From positions 124,001-188,000 of the forward strand of contig JBNLBF010000003.1 in NCBI GenBank assembly GCA_050302475.1: 64,000 bases of DNA. Reading direction: 5' to 3'. Shown piece by piece: positions 24,048 through 32,198 of the stretch. The notes beneath the pieces are model-generated. The model searched no databases and had not been told where the DNA came from. It saw only the letters and a program-made list of their open reading frames with translations. The position numbers and the translations under genes are program-made. Source of the stretch: NORP23 sp050302475. GTDB taxonomy: Bacteria > Pseudomonadota > Alphaproteobacteria > Rhodobacterales > Rhodobacteraceae. Every line of letters begins with the position of its first letter. Position 1 is the first letter of the stretch.

Positions 24048-24790
24048 CTTTTGCTTCGGTATTCGGTCGGATTCACTCCCGTGAATTCCTTAAACGCGGA
24101 GTTGAAGGCGCTGAGCGAGTTGTAACCAACATCAAGTGCGATTTGGGTGATTTGCAGATCAGTGCTGAGGAGCTCGATTGCGCGGACCATCCGCATTCTG
24201 CGTTGGGCTTGGCGCCATGTCATGCCGACCTCGTCCGCGAAGCGCCGGGCGAGAGTGCGTTCGGACATATGCGCTGCGGCGGCGACTGCAATGAAGGGGA
24301 TGTCTTGATCCAGCATTTCCTCCGTGAATGTCAGTGCCTGTTTCAGCGCGTTGGATTTGCCGAGGGGCACCCAGCTGTTGGCAGGACGGCGGGACAGTTC
24401 GTGGCAGGTGAGGCCGAGGGTTTTGAACAATTGTATTGCGTAATCGGACAAGCTGTCGCTTTCGGGTCCGAAGGCGCGGCATTCCAGCACCATCTCGCGG
24501 GCCAAGGGGGTCATATCGAACACGACGCCTGAAGGGGTCGGCTCGGGTACGAACCCCTCGGCAAACAGGACAGAGCAGCAAGTGGCTGTGCGCGGGATCT
24601 CGACAATGATCGGATCACTGGCGGCGATCCAGGCGGCACGGGATGGGGGGAGGGTCCAGCAACGATCATCGGTGATCAGCCGCAGCGATCCTTCGGAGGC
24701 ATAAAGCAAATAATGTCGATCGGTCCGGAACGGTTTGGGCGGTTCCGGATCGAAGGTTTTATGGAAACAAAAGGCGGGTAGATCACTCAT
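24044..24790 (-). CDS. AraC-family transcriptional regulator
   Basis: A 248-residue regulator with an N-terminal cupin-like sensing domain (about 1-130) and a C-terminal double helix-turn-helix (about 150-245): AAAAHMSERTLARRFADEVGMTWRQAQRRMRM and the second HTH with ALDVGYNSLSAFNSAFKEFTGVNPTEYR. Length and layout fit the AraC/XylS group with an N-terminal cupin. Target genes are not evident; it precedes neither an operon nor a divergent gene closely, the next gene upstream being the monooxygenase on the same strand. Confidence 0.93.
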   Translation of the reverse strand: MSDLPAFCFHKTFDPEPPKPFRTDRHYLLYASEGSLRLITDDRCWTLPPSRAAWIAASDPIIVEIPRTATCCSVLFAEGFVPEPTPSGVVFDMTPLAREMVLECRAFGPESDSLSDYAIQLFKTLGLTCHELSRRPANSWVPLGKSNALKQALTFTEEMLDQDIPFIAVAAAAHMSERTLARRFADEVGMTWRQAQRRMRMVRAIELLSTDLQITQIALDVGYNSLSAFNSAFKEFTGVNPTEYRSKS

Positions 24791-24814
24791 ATCAGTTTCT
24801 ACCTCGCCTTCCGC

Positions 24815-25108
24815 TCAGGCGGCAAGTTTTGCTTCAAACGCGCGGCTGGTGGGGGTGCCGACCATTACCGGTTTGATCGTTGCCATGGCGGTGGCGTAGG
24901 CTTCACTTTCCTTATAGGCGGCGAAGGCGGCGGCGTCCTCCCATTCCTCGACCAGAACGATTTTGGCCGGAGCGCCATTGATAGCGCAAGATCTGAAGGC
25001 AAGGCAGCCGGGCATGGCGAGCGCTTTGGCCCGGTCAGTTTCCAGGGCGGCGACGGTTTCGGCCACAGCCTCGGGTTTGATGTCGACGTCAACGATGATG
25101 ATAAGCAT
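24815..25108 (-). CDS. ABM-domain monooxygenase-like protein
   Basis: A 97-residue single-domain protein of the antibiotic biosynthesis monooxygenase (dimeric alpha/beta barrel) superfamily: DVDIKPEAVAETVAALETDRAKALAMPGCLAFR, VLVEEWEDAAAFAAYKESEAY. Such proteins include quinol monooxygenases such as YgiN, but many act on unknown substrates. ATG at 25108 has AAGGAG six bases upstream, clearly better than the longer frame to 25243. It lies 10 bp after a methyltransferase gene on the same strand. Confidence 0.87.
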   Translation of the reverse strand: MLIIIVDVDIKPEAVAETVAALETDRAKALAMPGCLAFRSCAINGAPAKIVLVEEWEDAAAFAAYKESEAYATAMATIKPVMVGTPTSRAFEAKLAA

Positions 25109-25118
25109 GATATACTCC

Positions 25119-25730
25119 TTAAATGGTGGCGTGATAGCCGCAGCTAAGTCGGGCGGGGACGCCGGTTGAAAACGGGTGGGTGGTGATCTGGGCGAAGCCG
25201 ACATCGGCCAGCATTTGTGCGACACGTGCCGGGCGGAAAGCACGGTGGTGCCAAAGGAATTGCAGAAAAATCGTGCAGATATGCGGCTTGCTGACGGTCA
25301 GCAGCAGCTGGCCGCCCGGACGCAGCGCCCTTCGCAAGGTGCGAAGCGCGGCGATTGGGTCGGGGCAATGTTCAATTGCATGCGCGCATAGGATCAGGTC
25401 GTAGCTATTCGGTCGCAATGCTTCGAGGGACTGGTTCAGGCAAGTCGGTTGAATATGCGGGGCAACGCGGCTGGCGGCAGTCGCCAGCATCTCGGCGGAG
25501 ATATCGAGCAGGTCCAGCGATGCCGGACGGCGGGACTGAAGAAGTGCCAGCGCAAAATCCCCACAGCCGGTTCCTGCGTCAAGCGCGTGAGCGGAAGTGA
25601 CGTCCATCGGTAGTGTCTGCGCAATCAGATCCCCAAAGGCTTCCGGATAAGACAGGCGTTCCAGCTTCTGCCACCAACGCGGGGCGGCTTTGTCGTAGCG
25701 GGCGGCGAGGGATTGGTAAGTATCTGTCAT
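25119..25730 (-). CDS. Class I SAM-dependent methyltransferase
   Basis: A 203-residue methyltransferase with motif I ALDAGTGCGDFALAL (near residue 50), an acidic second strand SLDLLDISAEML, and motif LILCAHAIEHCPDPIAALRTLRRALRPGGQLLLTVSK, as in ubiquinone/menaquinone-type and SAM-dependent small-molecule methyltransferases. The substrate is unknown. It is the first gene of a pair with the ABM protein. Confidence 0.9.
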   Translation of the reverse strand: MTDTYQSLAARYDKAAPRWWQKLERLSYPEAFGDLIAQTLPMDVTSAHALDAGTGCGDFALALLQSRRPASLDLLDISAEMLATAASRVAPHIQPTCLNQSLEALRPNSYDLILCAHAIEHCPDPIAALRTLRRALRPGGQLLLTVSKPHICTIFLQFLWHHRAFRPARVAQMLADVGFAQITTHPFSTGVPARLSCGYHATI

Positions 25731-25930
25731 GCAGAGCTTTTGCCATGGACCTGCAAGGCACGCTGTCGCCGTTCAGACAGAGATTTGCTCGAAACAGACA
25801 AAACGCCCGGACCGGACTTTCCACCGCCCAAACCTAAGCCTGCCCAGCGAAATGTAGGCAGCGTGGAGAGGCGTTTTCATATTGCACCCGACATTTCAGC
25901 GTGGTCTATTTCCGTCAAAGGAACCATTTC

Positions 25931-27166
25931 ATGTTCAAACCCAGACGCATCGTCAAACTTGCCGATACCGGTGAGCTGCCTCGCTGGCAGCGCCCAACCT
26001 CTTTGCTGATCCTGTTTGCCATCGCCATGCCGCTGGCCTTTTCGACCTGGGTCGCGCTGATGAACAATTTCGTTAAGGAGGTCGGCGGGTTCACCGGTGT
26101 GGAGCTTGGCTGGCAGCAATCGATCCGCGAGGTTCCCGGCTTTCTCGCCATCGGCGTCATCGCCATCATCATTTTCATGCGCGAGCAGGTACTGGCGGTG
26201 GTTGCGTTGCTGATGCTGGGATTTGCGGTGATGGTGACGGCGCAGTTTCCCAGCTTCTCGGGCATCCTGCTGACCACGGTCATCAGCTCGGTCGGCTTTC
26301 ACTATTTCGAAACCGTCAACCAATCGCTGCAATTGCAATGGATCGACAAGAAACGTGCGCCACAGACGCTGGGCTGGTTGGTGGCGGCTGGGTCGGCGAC
26401 CTCGCTGGTCGTTTACGGGCTGCTGGTGATGAGCTGGAAGACCTTCGATTTGGCTTACAACACGGTCTACATGATTGGCGGGGGGGCATCCCTCCTGCTG
26501 GTGCTGGTCGCCTGGTTTGCCTATCCGCAGTTCGAGGCCCCGCATCCGCAGTTAAAAAAGATGGTCCTGCGCAGGCGCTACTGGCTCTACTATGCGTTGC
26601 AATTCATGGCAGGTGCACGGCGTCAGATTTTTATGGTGTTTGCGGCCTTCATGATGGTCGAACATTTCGGGTTCGAGGTCCATGAAGTCACGGCGCTGTT
26701 CCTGATCAACTATGTTGCCAATATGATCTTTGCGCCATTGATGGGCCATGTGATCGCGCGGGTGGGGGAACGCAACGCGCTGACGTTCGAATATGTCGGA
26801 CTGACGATCGTGTTCATGTTGTATGGCGGGATCTATTATTTTGGCTGGGGTGTGGTACTGGCGGCGACGCTGTATGTCGTGGACCATCTGTTTTTTGCGC
26901 TGGCGTTTGCATTGAAGACGTATTTTCAGAAGATTGCGGATCCGGGAGATATTGCGCCAACCGCTGCTGTGGCCTTCACGATTAACCACATTGCAGCTGT
27001 GTTTTTGCCCGCTTCCTTGGGATATTTGTGGATCGTATCGCCGTCAGCCGTGTTCATTCTGGCGGCGGGGATGGCCATGACGTCACTATGTCTGGCACTG
27101 ATGATCCCGCGACATCCCGAGCCGGGGAACGAAACGCGGTTCTCGCGGATATTGGCGACTGCCTAA
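25931..27166 (+). CDS. MFS transporter
   Basis: A 411-residue inner-membrane carrier with about 12 hydrophobic segments, with an internal break after GGASLLLVLVAWFAYPQFEAPHPQLKKM around residue 200 separating two six-helix halves. GHVIARVGERNAL in the second half is a motif-A-like loop. ATG at 25931 follows AAAGGAA. It converges with soxR, sharing CTAA at the stops, so a link with oxidative stress is positional only; an efflux role is a guess. Confidence 0.82.
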   Translation: MFKPRRIVKLADTGELPRWQRPTSLLILFAIAMPLAFSTWVALMNNFVKEVGGFTGVELGWQQSIREVPGFLAIGVIAIIIFMREQVLAVVALLMLGFAVMVTAQFPSFSGILLTTVISSVGFHYFETVNQSLQLQWIDKKRAPQTLGWLVAAGSATSLVVYGLLVMSWKTFDLAYNTVYMIGGGASLLLVLVAWFAYPQFEAPHPQLKKMVLRRRYWLYYALQFMAGARRQIFMVFAAFMMVEHFGFEVHEVTALFLINYVANMIFAPLMGHVIARVGERNALTFEYVGLTIVFMLYGGIYYFGWGVVLAATLYVVDHLFFALAFALKTYFQKIADPGDIAPTAAVAFTINHIAAVFLPASLGYLWIVSPSAVFILAAGMAMTSLCLALMIPRHPEPGNETRFSRILATA

Positions 27167-27618
27167 ATCTCGTCCGAGCGGTCCCCCATCAGGTAGCGCG
27201 GGCCGGTGCCGCGCGACGCGGCTTTGTCCTCGGGATTATAGAGTTTGCATTTCGCCAGCGACAGGCACCCACAGCCGATACAGCCGTCGAGGTTGTCGCG
27301 CAGCCGGATCAGGGTGTCGATCTTCTGGTCCAGTTCGCTGCGAAAACCGCGCGAGATTTTCTGCCAGTCCCGCGCGTTGGGCGTGCGGGCATCCGGCAGG
27401 CTTTCGAACTGGTCGCAAATCTGATCAAGGCTAAACCCCAATTGTTGGGCGATGATCACGAACGACAAGCGCCGAATATCCGATTTCAGAAACCGACGCT
27501 GCCCGCCCGCGTTGCGTTCGGGATGGACCAGACCCAGTTCCTCATAGAACCGGATCGCAGATACGGCCAAGCCGGTGCGGCGTGCCAGATCGCCGATGGA
27601 AATGGTTTTATCGACCAT
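27163..27618 (-). CDS. soxR: Redox-sensitive transcriptional activator SoxR
   Basis: MerR-family regulator that senses redox-cycling compounds through a [2Fe-2S] cluster. The 151-residue protein has the MerR HTH (ISIGDLARRTGLAVSAIRFYEELGL), a dimerisation helix and the cluster motif C-x2-C-x-C-x5-C at Cys113, 116, 118 and 124. ATG at 27618 has AGAGG upstream. A perfect SoxR box lies just ahead of it in the divergent promoter region. There is no soxS, as usual outside enterics. Confidence 0.96.
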   Translation of the reverse strand: MVDKTISIGDLARRTGLAVSAIRFYEELGLVHPERNAGGQRRFLKSDIRRLSFVIIAQQLGFSLDQICDQFESLPDARTPNARDWQKISRGFRSELDQKIDTLIRLRDNLDGCIGCGCLSLAKCKLYNPEDKAASRGTGPRYLMGDRSDEI

Positions 27619-27629
27619 GTGAAAACCTC

Positions 27630-27660
27630 TTGACCTCAAGTTAACTTGAGGAATTACACA
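27630..27660 (+). promoter_or_regulatory. SoxR-type promoter with 18-bp soxbox in a 19-bp spacer
   Basis: CCTCAAGTTAACTTGAGG (27634-27651) is a perfect palindrome identical in form to known SoxR boxes. It is framed by TTGACC (27630-27635) and TACACA (27655-27660), 19 bases apart, the over-long spacer typical of MerR/SoxR-activated promoters. The direction is toward the glyoxalase-fold gene at 27696; the same box can autoregulate soxR. Confidence 0.9.
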
Positions 27661-27695
27661 AGGCTCATCGAAACACAAGCGAAAGGAAAAACCCA

Positions 27696-28079
27696 ATGGG
27701 AAACACGTTTCTGGAACATGTTAACGCAACCGTCAGTGATCCGGCCAAGACTGCCGCGATGCTGGTCGATGTCTTCGGCTGGCACATCCGCTGGGAAGGG
27801 GACAGCATTCATGGCGGCCACACGATCCATGTGGGGACAGACGACAGCTATGTTGCGCTCTATAAGCCGCCCGCGATCACCGCCAAGGAGTATCAGAATT
27901 ATTACACCGTCGGCGGGCTGAACCATCTGGGGATTGTCGTCGATGATCTGGATGCGGTGGAAAAGAAGGTCGATGCGCACGGGTTCAAGACCCATTCGCA
28001 TGCCGATTATGAACCCGGGCGGCGGTTCTATTTCCATGATGATGACGGGGTCGAATTCGAAGTCGTGAGTTACGCCTGA
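27696..28079 (+). CDS. VOC/glyoxalase-superfamily protein under SoxR control
   Basis: A 127-residue vicinal-oxygen-chelate protein: FLEHVNATVSDPAKTAAMLVDVFGW, GLNHLGIVVDDLDAVEKKV, FYFHDDDGVEFEVVSYA, with His and Glu residues (EHVN, NHLG, EFEV) at places expected for a metal site. Such proteins include glyoxalase I, bleomycin/fosfomycin resistance proteins and dioxygenases; the exact reaction is unknown. It lies 35 bp after a SoxR-type -10 element, so it should be induced by redox-active compounds. Confidence 0.88.
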   Translation: MGNTFLEHVNATVSDPAKTAAMLVDVFGWHIRWEGDSIHGGHTIHVGTDDSYVALYKPPAITAKEYQNYYTVGGLNHLGIVVDDLDAVEKKVDAHGFKTHSHADYEPGRRFYFHDDDGVEFEVVSYA

Positions 28080-28153
28080 TCAAACAAGGGTGAAGGCCTC
28101 TTGGCGGGAGCGGATGGAAGGGTTACTTTCCTCCCAACCGATAGGAGGCCTTT

Positions 28154-28801
28154 ATGCTGTTTTCCCGCAAGAAATCTGAAATGCCCGCAGCGGCGGATGC
28201 ATTGCCCGGCCGCGCCGATCCGATCCCGACCGAAACGCATCACTTCGTCAATGGCAACCCATTGAAGGGGCCGTATCCCGAGGGCGCAGAGTTCGCCATG
28301 TTTGGGATGGGCTGTTTCTGGGGCGTGGAGCGTAAATTCTGGCAGCTGCCCGGCGTGTGGGTGACGGCGGTTGGTTATGCCGGTGGCTATACGCCGAATG
28401 CAACCTACGAAGAAGTTTGCAGCGGGCGAACCGGGCATAACGAGGTTGTGCAGGTTGTCATTGACCCATCCAAGATCAGCTACGAAGAGCTGCTGAAGGT
28501 CTTCTGGGAAGGGCATGACCCGACGCAAGGCATGCGGCAGGGGAATGATATGGGGACGCAGTATCGCTCCGGCATTTACACGTTCTCGGATACACAGAAG
28601 GTGTCAGCGGAAACGACGAAGGCTGCGTTTCAGGAACGGTTGGCGGACAAAGGCTATTGCCAGATCACAACCGAGATCCTCCCCGCGCCGGAATTCTATT
28701 ATGCCGAGGATTACCACCAGCAATATCTGGCGAAAAATCCCGCCGGATATTGCGGCCTTGGCGGCACGGGTGTGACCTGCCCGATCGGCCTGACGGCTTG
28801 A
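28154..28801 (+). CDS. msrA: Peptide-methionine (S)-S-oxide reductase
   Basis: Repairs oxidised methionine in proteins. The 215-residue product has the catalytic GCFWG with Cys54, then GYAGGYTPNATYEEVCSGRTGHNEVVQV, YEELLKVFWEGHDPTQGMRQGNDMGTQYRSGIY, and resolving-cysteine region CGLGGTGVTCP at the C-terminus. It has a longer N-terminus than the shortest MsrA forms, as in the YtfA-type enzyme of proteobacteria. No msrB domain is fused. It follows the SoxR-linked gene by 74 bp, in keeping with an oxidative-stress neighbourhood. Confidence 0.96.
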   Translation: MLFSRKKSEMPAAADALPGRADPIPTETHHFVNGNPLKGPYPEGAEFAMFGMGCFWGVERKFWQLPGVWVTAVGYAGGYTPNATYEEVCSGRTGHNEVVQVVIDPSKISYEELLKVFWEGHDPTQGMRQGNDMGTQYRSGIYTFSDTQKVSAETTKAAFQERLADKGYCQITTEILPAPEFYYAEDYHQQYLAKNPAGYCGLGGTGVTCPIGLTA

Positions 28802-28846
28802 CCTTTTCTGCAGGCGGCAATATCCGCCTGCGGGAAGGAGAGCTAT

Positions 28847-29716
28847 ATGACCACCTACACCGCACTGACGACGCTTAACGGCAAGGCGCAGGCAGAGATG
28901 CTGGGCGAATTGATGGAGCGTCTGGACCCCGCACCAATCGGTGTAGGGGTGTTTGAGGTCGAAGATGGCTCTGGCATTTGGGAGGTCGGCGGCTATTTCA
29001 CCGGTCGCCCGGACGAGGCCGGTCTGGCGCTGCTGGCCGTCATACACGACGCTAAACCGTTTGCCGTGTCGAAGGTCGAGGACCGGGATTGGGTCAGCCA
29101 GGTGCGGCGCGAGCTGACACCTGTGCCTGCTGGACGGTTCGTCGTTTACGGCGGCCATGATCGCGACGTGATCCCATCCAATAAGATCGGGCTGGAGATC
29201 GAGGCCGCAATGGCATTCGGCACTGGCCATCATGGAACCACTCAAGGGTGCCTGATGGCGCTCGATGATTTGGTCACCAAGGGCTATGTCGCGACGAACG
29301 TGGCCGATATCGGCAGCGGCACGGGCGTGCTGGCGATGGCGGCAGCCTCCGTCTGGCCGTGCCGGGCGATTGCGTCCGATATCGATCCGGTGGCGGAGAT
29401 GACGGCGCGGGCGAATGTGGCGGCGAATGGATTGCGCCACCGCGTGGCAACCTGCACGGCGGTTGGCTTTCGCAGTGACCGTATCCGGGAGCGCGCGCCA
29501 TTTGATCTGATCTTCGCCAATATCCTCGCCAACCCTCTGAAACGACTGGCACCGGATATGGCGCTGCATTCCGCCCCGGGCACGGTCATTATTTTGTCAG
29601 GTATCCTGAATCGTCAGGCGCTGGGGGTTGAATCCGTCTATCGCGGACATGGGTTCAATCGTATGGCCAAACGTGTGATCGGCGAATGGACCACACTGAC
29701 ACTGATCCGAAACTAA
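28847..29716 (+). CDS. prmA: Ribosomal protein L11 methyltransferase
   Basis: SAM-dependent enzyme that trimethylates ribosomal protein L11. A 289-residue protein with an N-terminal substrate-recognition domain (about 1-110), then AFGTGHHGTTQGCLMAL, motif I VADIGSGTGVLAMAA, and the catalytic-region FDLIFANILANPL, all typical of PrmA. ATG at 28847 follows GGAAGGAGAGCTAT. The ribosome-binding and spacing suggest its own transcript or co-transcription with msrA (45 bp gap). Confidence 0.94.
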   Translation: MTTYTALTTLNGKAQAEMLGELMERLDPAPIGVGVFEVEDGSGIWEVGGYFTGRPDEAGLALLAVIHDAKPFAVSKVEDRDWVSQVRRELTPVPAGRFVVYGGHDRDVIPSNKIGLEIEAAMAFGTGHHGTTQGCLMALDDLVTKGYVATNVADIGSGTGVLAMAAASVWPCRAIASDIDPVAEMTARANVAANGLRHRVATCTAVGFRSDRIRERAPFDLIFANILANPLKRLAPDMALHSAPGTVIILSGILNRQALGVESVYRGHGFNRMAKRVIGEWTTLTLIRN

Positions 29717-29738
29717 AAAGCCGCCCGATGGGCGGCTT
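29715..29738 (-). terminator. Terminator of the DUF1127 gene (minus strand)
   Basis: A 9-bp stem AAGCCGCCC / GGGCGGCTT with a 3-base loop. The T run is on the minus strand (five Ts), so it serves the DUF1127 gene; on the plus strand it can slow polymerase after prmA. Confidence 0.75.
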
Positions 29739-29763
29739 GGAAAGCGTCTCTCTGATTTGAAAA

Positions 29764-29982
29764 TCAGAGGAAGTTCACGACGTTCGATACGTTGCGGATA
29801 TCACCGCGTGTGATGCCGATATCGTGCAGCTGAGCGTCCGACAATTTGGACAGCTCGATTGCAGTGCGACGAGCGTTGGAATACGCGCGGATACGGGCGA
29901 CAATGCCATCTACAAAAGACACAGCTTTGTAGGTTGAAATAGCGCCGAACGGCAGCGCGCGAGTGGTTTCGATGTTGGCCAT
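29764..29982 (-). CDS. DUF1127 small protein
   Basis: A 72-residue protein with the DUF1127 C-terminal motif ELSKLSDAQLHDIGITRGDI. DUF1127 proteins of alphaproteobacteria bind RNA or affect RNA turnover and stress physiology in the cases studied; the role here is inferred. ATG at 29982 follows TGGAGGAGCC. The stop codon lies within a perfect 9-bp hairpin (CTCTGATTT / AAATCAGAG, 29750-29769) followed by a terminator. Unlike the second DUF1127 gene of the window, no CCTCCTCCC motif follows. Confidence 0.88.
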   Translation of the reverse strand: MANIETTRALPFGAISTYKAVSFVDGIVARIRAYSNARRTAIELSKLSDAQLHDIGITRGDIRNVSNVVNFL

Positions 29983-30058
29983 TTGGCTCCTCCATTAATC
30001 TGATCATTACGTTTGCAGCGCGCATGTAGTCCCGTCCTTTGAATTCCACAACAGATGG

Positions 30059-30090
30059 TTTTGCATAGTCCTCATGCAATTTTTGCATAG
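30059..30090. repeat. Tandem TTTTGCATAG motif with internal ATGCAA palindrome
   Basis: TTTTGCATAG occurs at 30059-30068 and again at 30081-30090, 22 bp apart, close to two turns of helix. The second copy overlaps a perfect palindrome ATGCAA-TTT-TTGCAT (30074-30088). The element lies between divergent DUF1127 and FNT genes and may be an operator for an unknown regulator. Confidence 0.45.
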
Positions 30091-30125
30091 CTCATTAACA
30101 GCAGAATAATGTCGTCATTTCGGCT

Positions 30126-30166
30126 TTGACCTCAATCAAAGACATGCGACAGTTCGCTGCTATTGA
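30126..30166 (+). promoter_or_regulatory. FNR-type activator site and promoter of the FNT gene
   Basis: TTGAC-CTCA-ATCAA (30126-30139) matches the FNR/FnrL consensus TTGAT-N4-ATCAA in 9 of 10 defined bases. TATTGA at 30161-30166 is a good -10, and this places the box centre near -41.5 of the predicted transcript start, the position for FNR class II activation. The gene served is a formate/nitrite channel, a classical oxygen-regulated target. Confidence 0.72.
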
Positions 30167-30188
30167 TGGCACGTAAAAAGGGGACAGA

Positions 30189-30968
30189 ATGACGGATCAT
30201 CCAACAGGCATAGATGCCTACAAACCTGCCGAGATCGAAACGCTGGTCGAAAACGCCGGGATCGCTAAGGCGCGGCTGGGAGTGGTGCAAATGTTCACGC
30301 TGGCGGTGCTGGCGGGCGCGTTCATCGCGATGGGTGCGGCGGCTTACACAATGGTCATGACCGGCACGACGCCCGGGTTTGGTCCGGCGCGGTTCCTTGG
30401 CGGGATCGTGTTCTCGCTGGGGCTGATACTGGTGGTGATCGCCGGGGCGGAGCTTTTTACCGGCAATGCGCTGATGATTATCGCGGTAGTGGACCGGAAA
30501 ATCTCGGTTGCCGAGATGGGTCGCGCCTGGGGGATTGTCTATGTTGGGAACTTTGTTGGCGCGATTGGAATGGCCGTTCTTTTCGCTTATTCCGGCGTGT
30601 TGGACGGGGCCAGTGAAACGGCGATGAAGATCACCGCCGGAAAGCTGACCTTACCTTGGGATGAGGCACTGATCCGCGCCATTTTATGTAACATTTTCGT
30701 CTGCCTTGCGGTCTGGCTGGCACTGGCAGCGCGGACCGTTGTGGGCAAGATCCTCTCCATCATCTGGCCGATTGCCAGTTTCGTGATGCTGGGGTTGGAG
30801 CACTCCATCGCCAATATGTACCTGATCCCGCAAGGGTTCTTAGCCGGGGTGACGACGGATATCCCCGGTATGGCGGGCAATCTTTTCTGGGTGACGCTGG
30901 GCAATATCATCGGCGGTGCTGGCGGCGTTGGACTGGCATATCGGTTGGCATATGGGAAGAAAAGCTAA
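30189..30968 (+). CDS. Formate/nitrite transporter (FNT) family channel
   Basis: A 259-residue pentameric-channel protein of the FocA/NirC family in the inner membrane. Six hydrophobic segments are visible, with the family signatures GGIVFSLGLILVVIAGAELFTGN (Phe/Asn loop) and HSIANMYLIPQGF (substrate histidine within GLEHSIANMY). It moves formate, nitrite or related small anions; sequence does not decide which. ATG at 30189 follows AAAAGGGGACAGA. The FNR-type promoter predicts induction at low oxygen. Confidence 0.93.
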   Translation: MTDHPTGIDAYKPAEIETLVENAGIAKARLGVVQMFTLAVLAGAFIAMGAAAYTMVMTGTTPGFGPARFLGGIVFSLGLILVVIAGAELFTGNALMIIAVVDRKISVAEMGRAWGIVYVGNFVGAIGMAVLFAYSGVLDGASETAMKITAGKLTLPWDEALIRAILCNIFVCLAVWLALAARTVVGKILSIIWPIASFVMLGLEHSIANMYLIPQGFLAGVTTDIPGMAGNLFWVTLGNIIGGAGGVGLAYRLAYGKKS

Positions 30969-31026
30969 TCTTCGCTTGGAAGATGTTCTCGTTTCGTGCT
31001 ATCGCTAATAAAAAAGCGAGAGCAGT

Positions 31027-31530
31027 ATGCGCGTTATAGGCATTGACCCGGGATTGCGACGGACCGGCTGGGGCATCGTGGATGTTGACGGCTCGCGCCT
31101 GACGCATGTGGCGAACGGTGTTTGCAAGTCCGAAGGGACGGAGCTGGCCTATCGCCTGTCCAGCCTGTTCGATCAGCTGAACGCAATTTTTACAGAATAT
31201 GCGCCTGAGACGTCGGCAATTGAACAAACCTTCGTCAATAAGGACGGCGCGGGAACGCTGAAGCTCGGCCAAGCGCGGGGCGCAATCCTTTTGGTGCCAG
31301 CGCAGCGCGGCTTGCCTGTCGCGGAGTATTCGCCGAACGCGGTGAAAAAGGTCGTCGTGGGTGTTGGACACGCGGACAAGAAACAGGTCGAACATATGGT
31401 ACGGATGCAACTGCCGGGGGTGGAGATCGCAGGGGCGGATGCCTCCGACGCGCTGGCGATTGCCTTATGCCACGCCCACCACGCGCGCTTTGCGGGCAAG
31501 CTCGACGCCGCGATTGCGAGGGCCGGATGA
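31027..31530 (+). CDS. ruvC: Holliday junction resolvase RuvC
   Basis: Endonuclease that cuts Holliday junctions brought by RuvAB. The 167-residue protein starts MRVIGIDPGLRRTGWGIV with catalytic Asp7, has Glu in SAIEQTFVNKD and the acidic pair in GADASDALAIALCHAH. Standard length. The stop overlaps the ruvA start as ATGA, giving a ruvC-ruvA-ruvB operon, which is the usual alphaproteobacterial order. Confidence 0.97.
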   Translation: MRVIGIDPGLRRTGWGIVDVDGSRLTHVANGVCKSEGTELAYRLSSLFDQLNAIFTEYAPETSAIEQTFVNKDGAGTLKLGQARGAILLVPAQRGLPVAEYSPNAVKKVVVGVGHADKKQVEHMVRMQLPGVEIAGADASDALAIALCHAHHARFAGKLDAAIARAG

Positions 31531-32195
31531 TCGGCAAAGTCACAGGGCGGCTGGATTATCGCGCCGCGGATCACGTGCTGATCGACACGGGCACGGTGGG
31601 CTATCTGGTTTACTGTTCCGAACGCACGCTGGCAACGATGCCCGCCGTGGGGGGCATGGTTTCACTTTATACCGAGATGGTGGTGCGCGAGGATCTGATG
31701 CAGCTTTACGGATTCCCGACCATAGCCGAACGCGAATGGCATCGGTTGCTGATAACGGTACAGGGCGTCGGGGCCAAGGCGGCGCTGGCGATCCTTGGCA
31801 CGCTGGGGCCGGAGGGCACCGGTCGGGCGATTACGTTGGGCGACGTGAATGCCATCAAATCCGCTCAGGGGATCGGGCCGAAAATCGCGCAGCGCGTGGT
31901 GCTGGAACTGAAGAATAAAGCCCCTGACATCATGGCGCTGGGCGCCAGCGGGGCGCAGGCGGCAGAGGCTGACGACAGCGTCGTCATCGAACCTTCGATT
32001 AAAGCTGTGTCAAAGCCTGTCGTGACTGACGGATCAGCCGCCGCACAGGCGGATGCGCTGTCGGCGCTGGTGAACCTTGGTTATCAGCAGGGCGATGCGG
32101 CATCCGCTGTGGCACAGACCTCGGGCGAGATGCCGGATGCCGATGCCACCGCCCTGATCCGCGCCGCGCTGCGGCTTTTGGCGCCGAAAGGGTAG
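31527..32195 (+). CDS. ruvA: Holliday junction branch migration protein RuvA
   Basis: Junction-recognition subunit. The 222-residue protein starts MIGKVTGRLDYRAADHVLIDTGTVGYLVYCS (OB-fold domain), has two helix-hairpin-helix motifs (LLITVQGVGAKAALAILGTL and IKSAQGIGPKIAQRVVLELKNK) and the C-terminal RuvB-binding domain (ALSALVNLGYQQGDAASAV). The start at 31527 overlaps the ruvC stop. Only three bases separate its stop from the ruvB ATG. Confidence 0.97.
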   Translation: MIGKVTGRLDYRAADHVLIDTGTVGYLVYCSERTLATMPAVGGMVSLYTEMVVREDLMQLYGFPTIAEREWHRLLITVQGVGAKAALAILGTLGPEGTGRAITLGDVNAIKSAQGIGPKIAQRVVLELKNKAPDIMALGASGAQAAEADDSVVIEPSIKAVSKPVVTDGSAAAQADALSALVNLGYQQGDAASAVAQTSGEMPDADATALIRAALRLLAPKG

Positions 32196-32198
32196 GCG

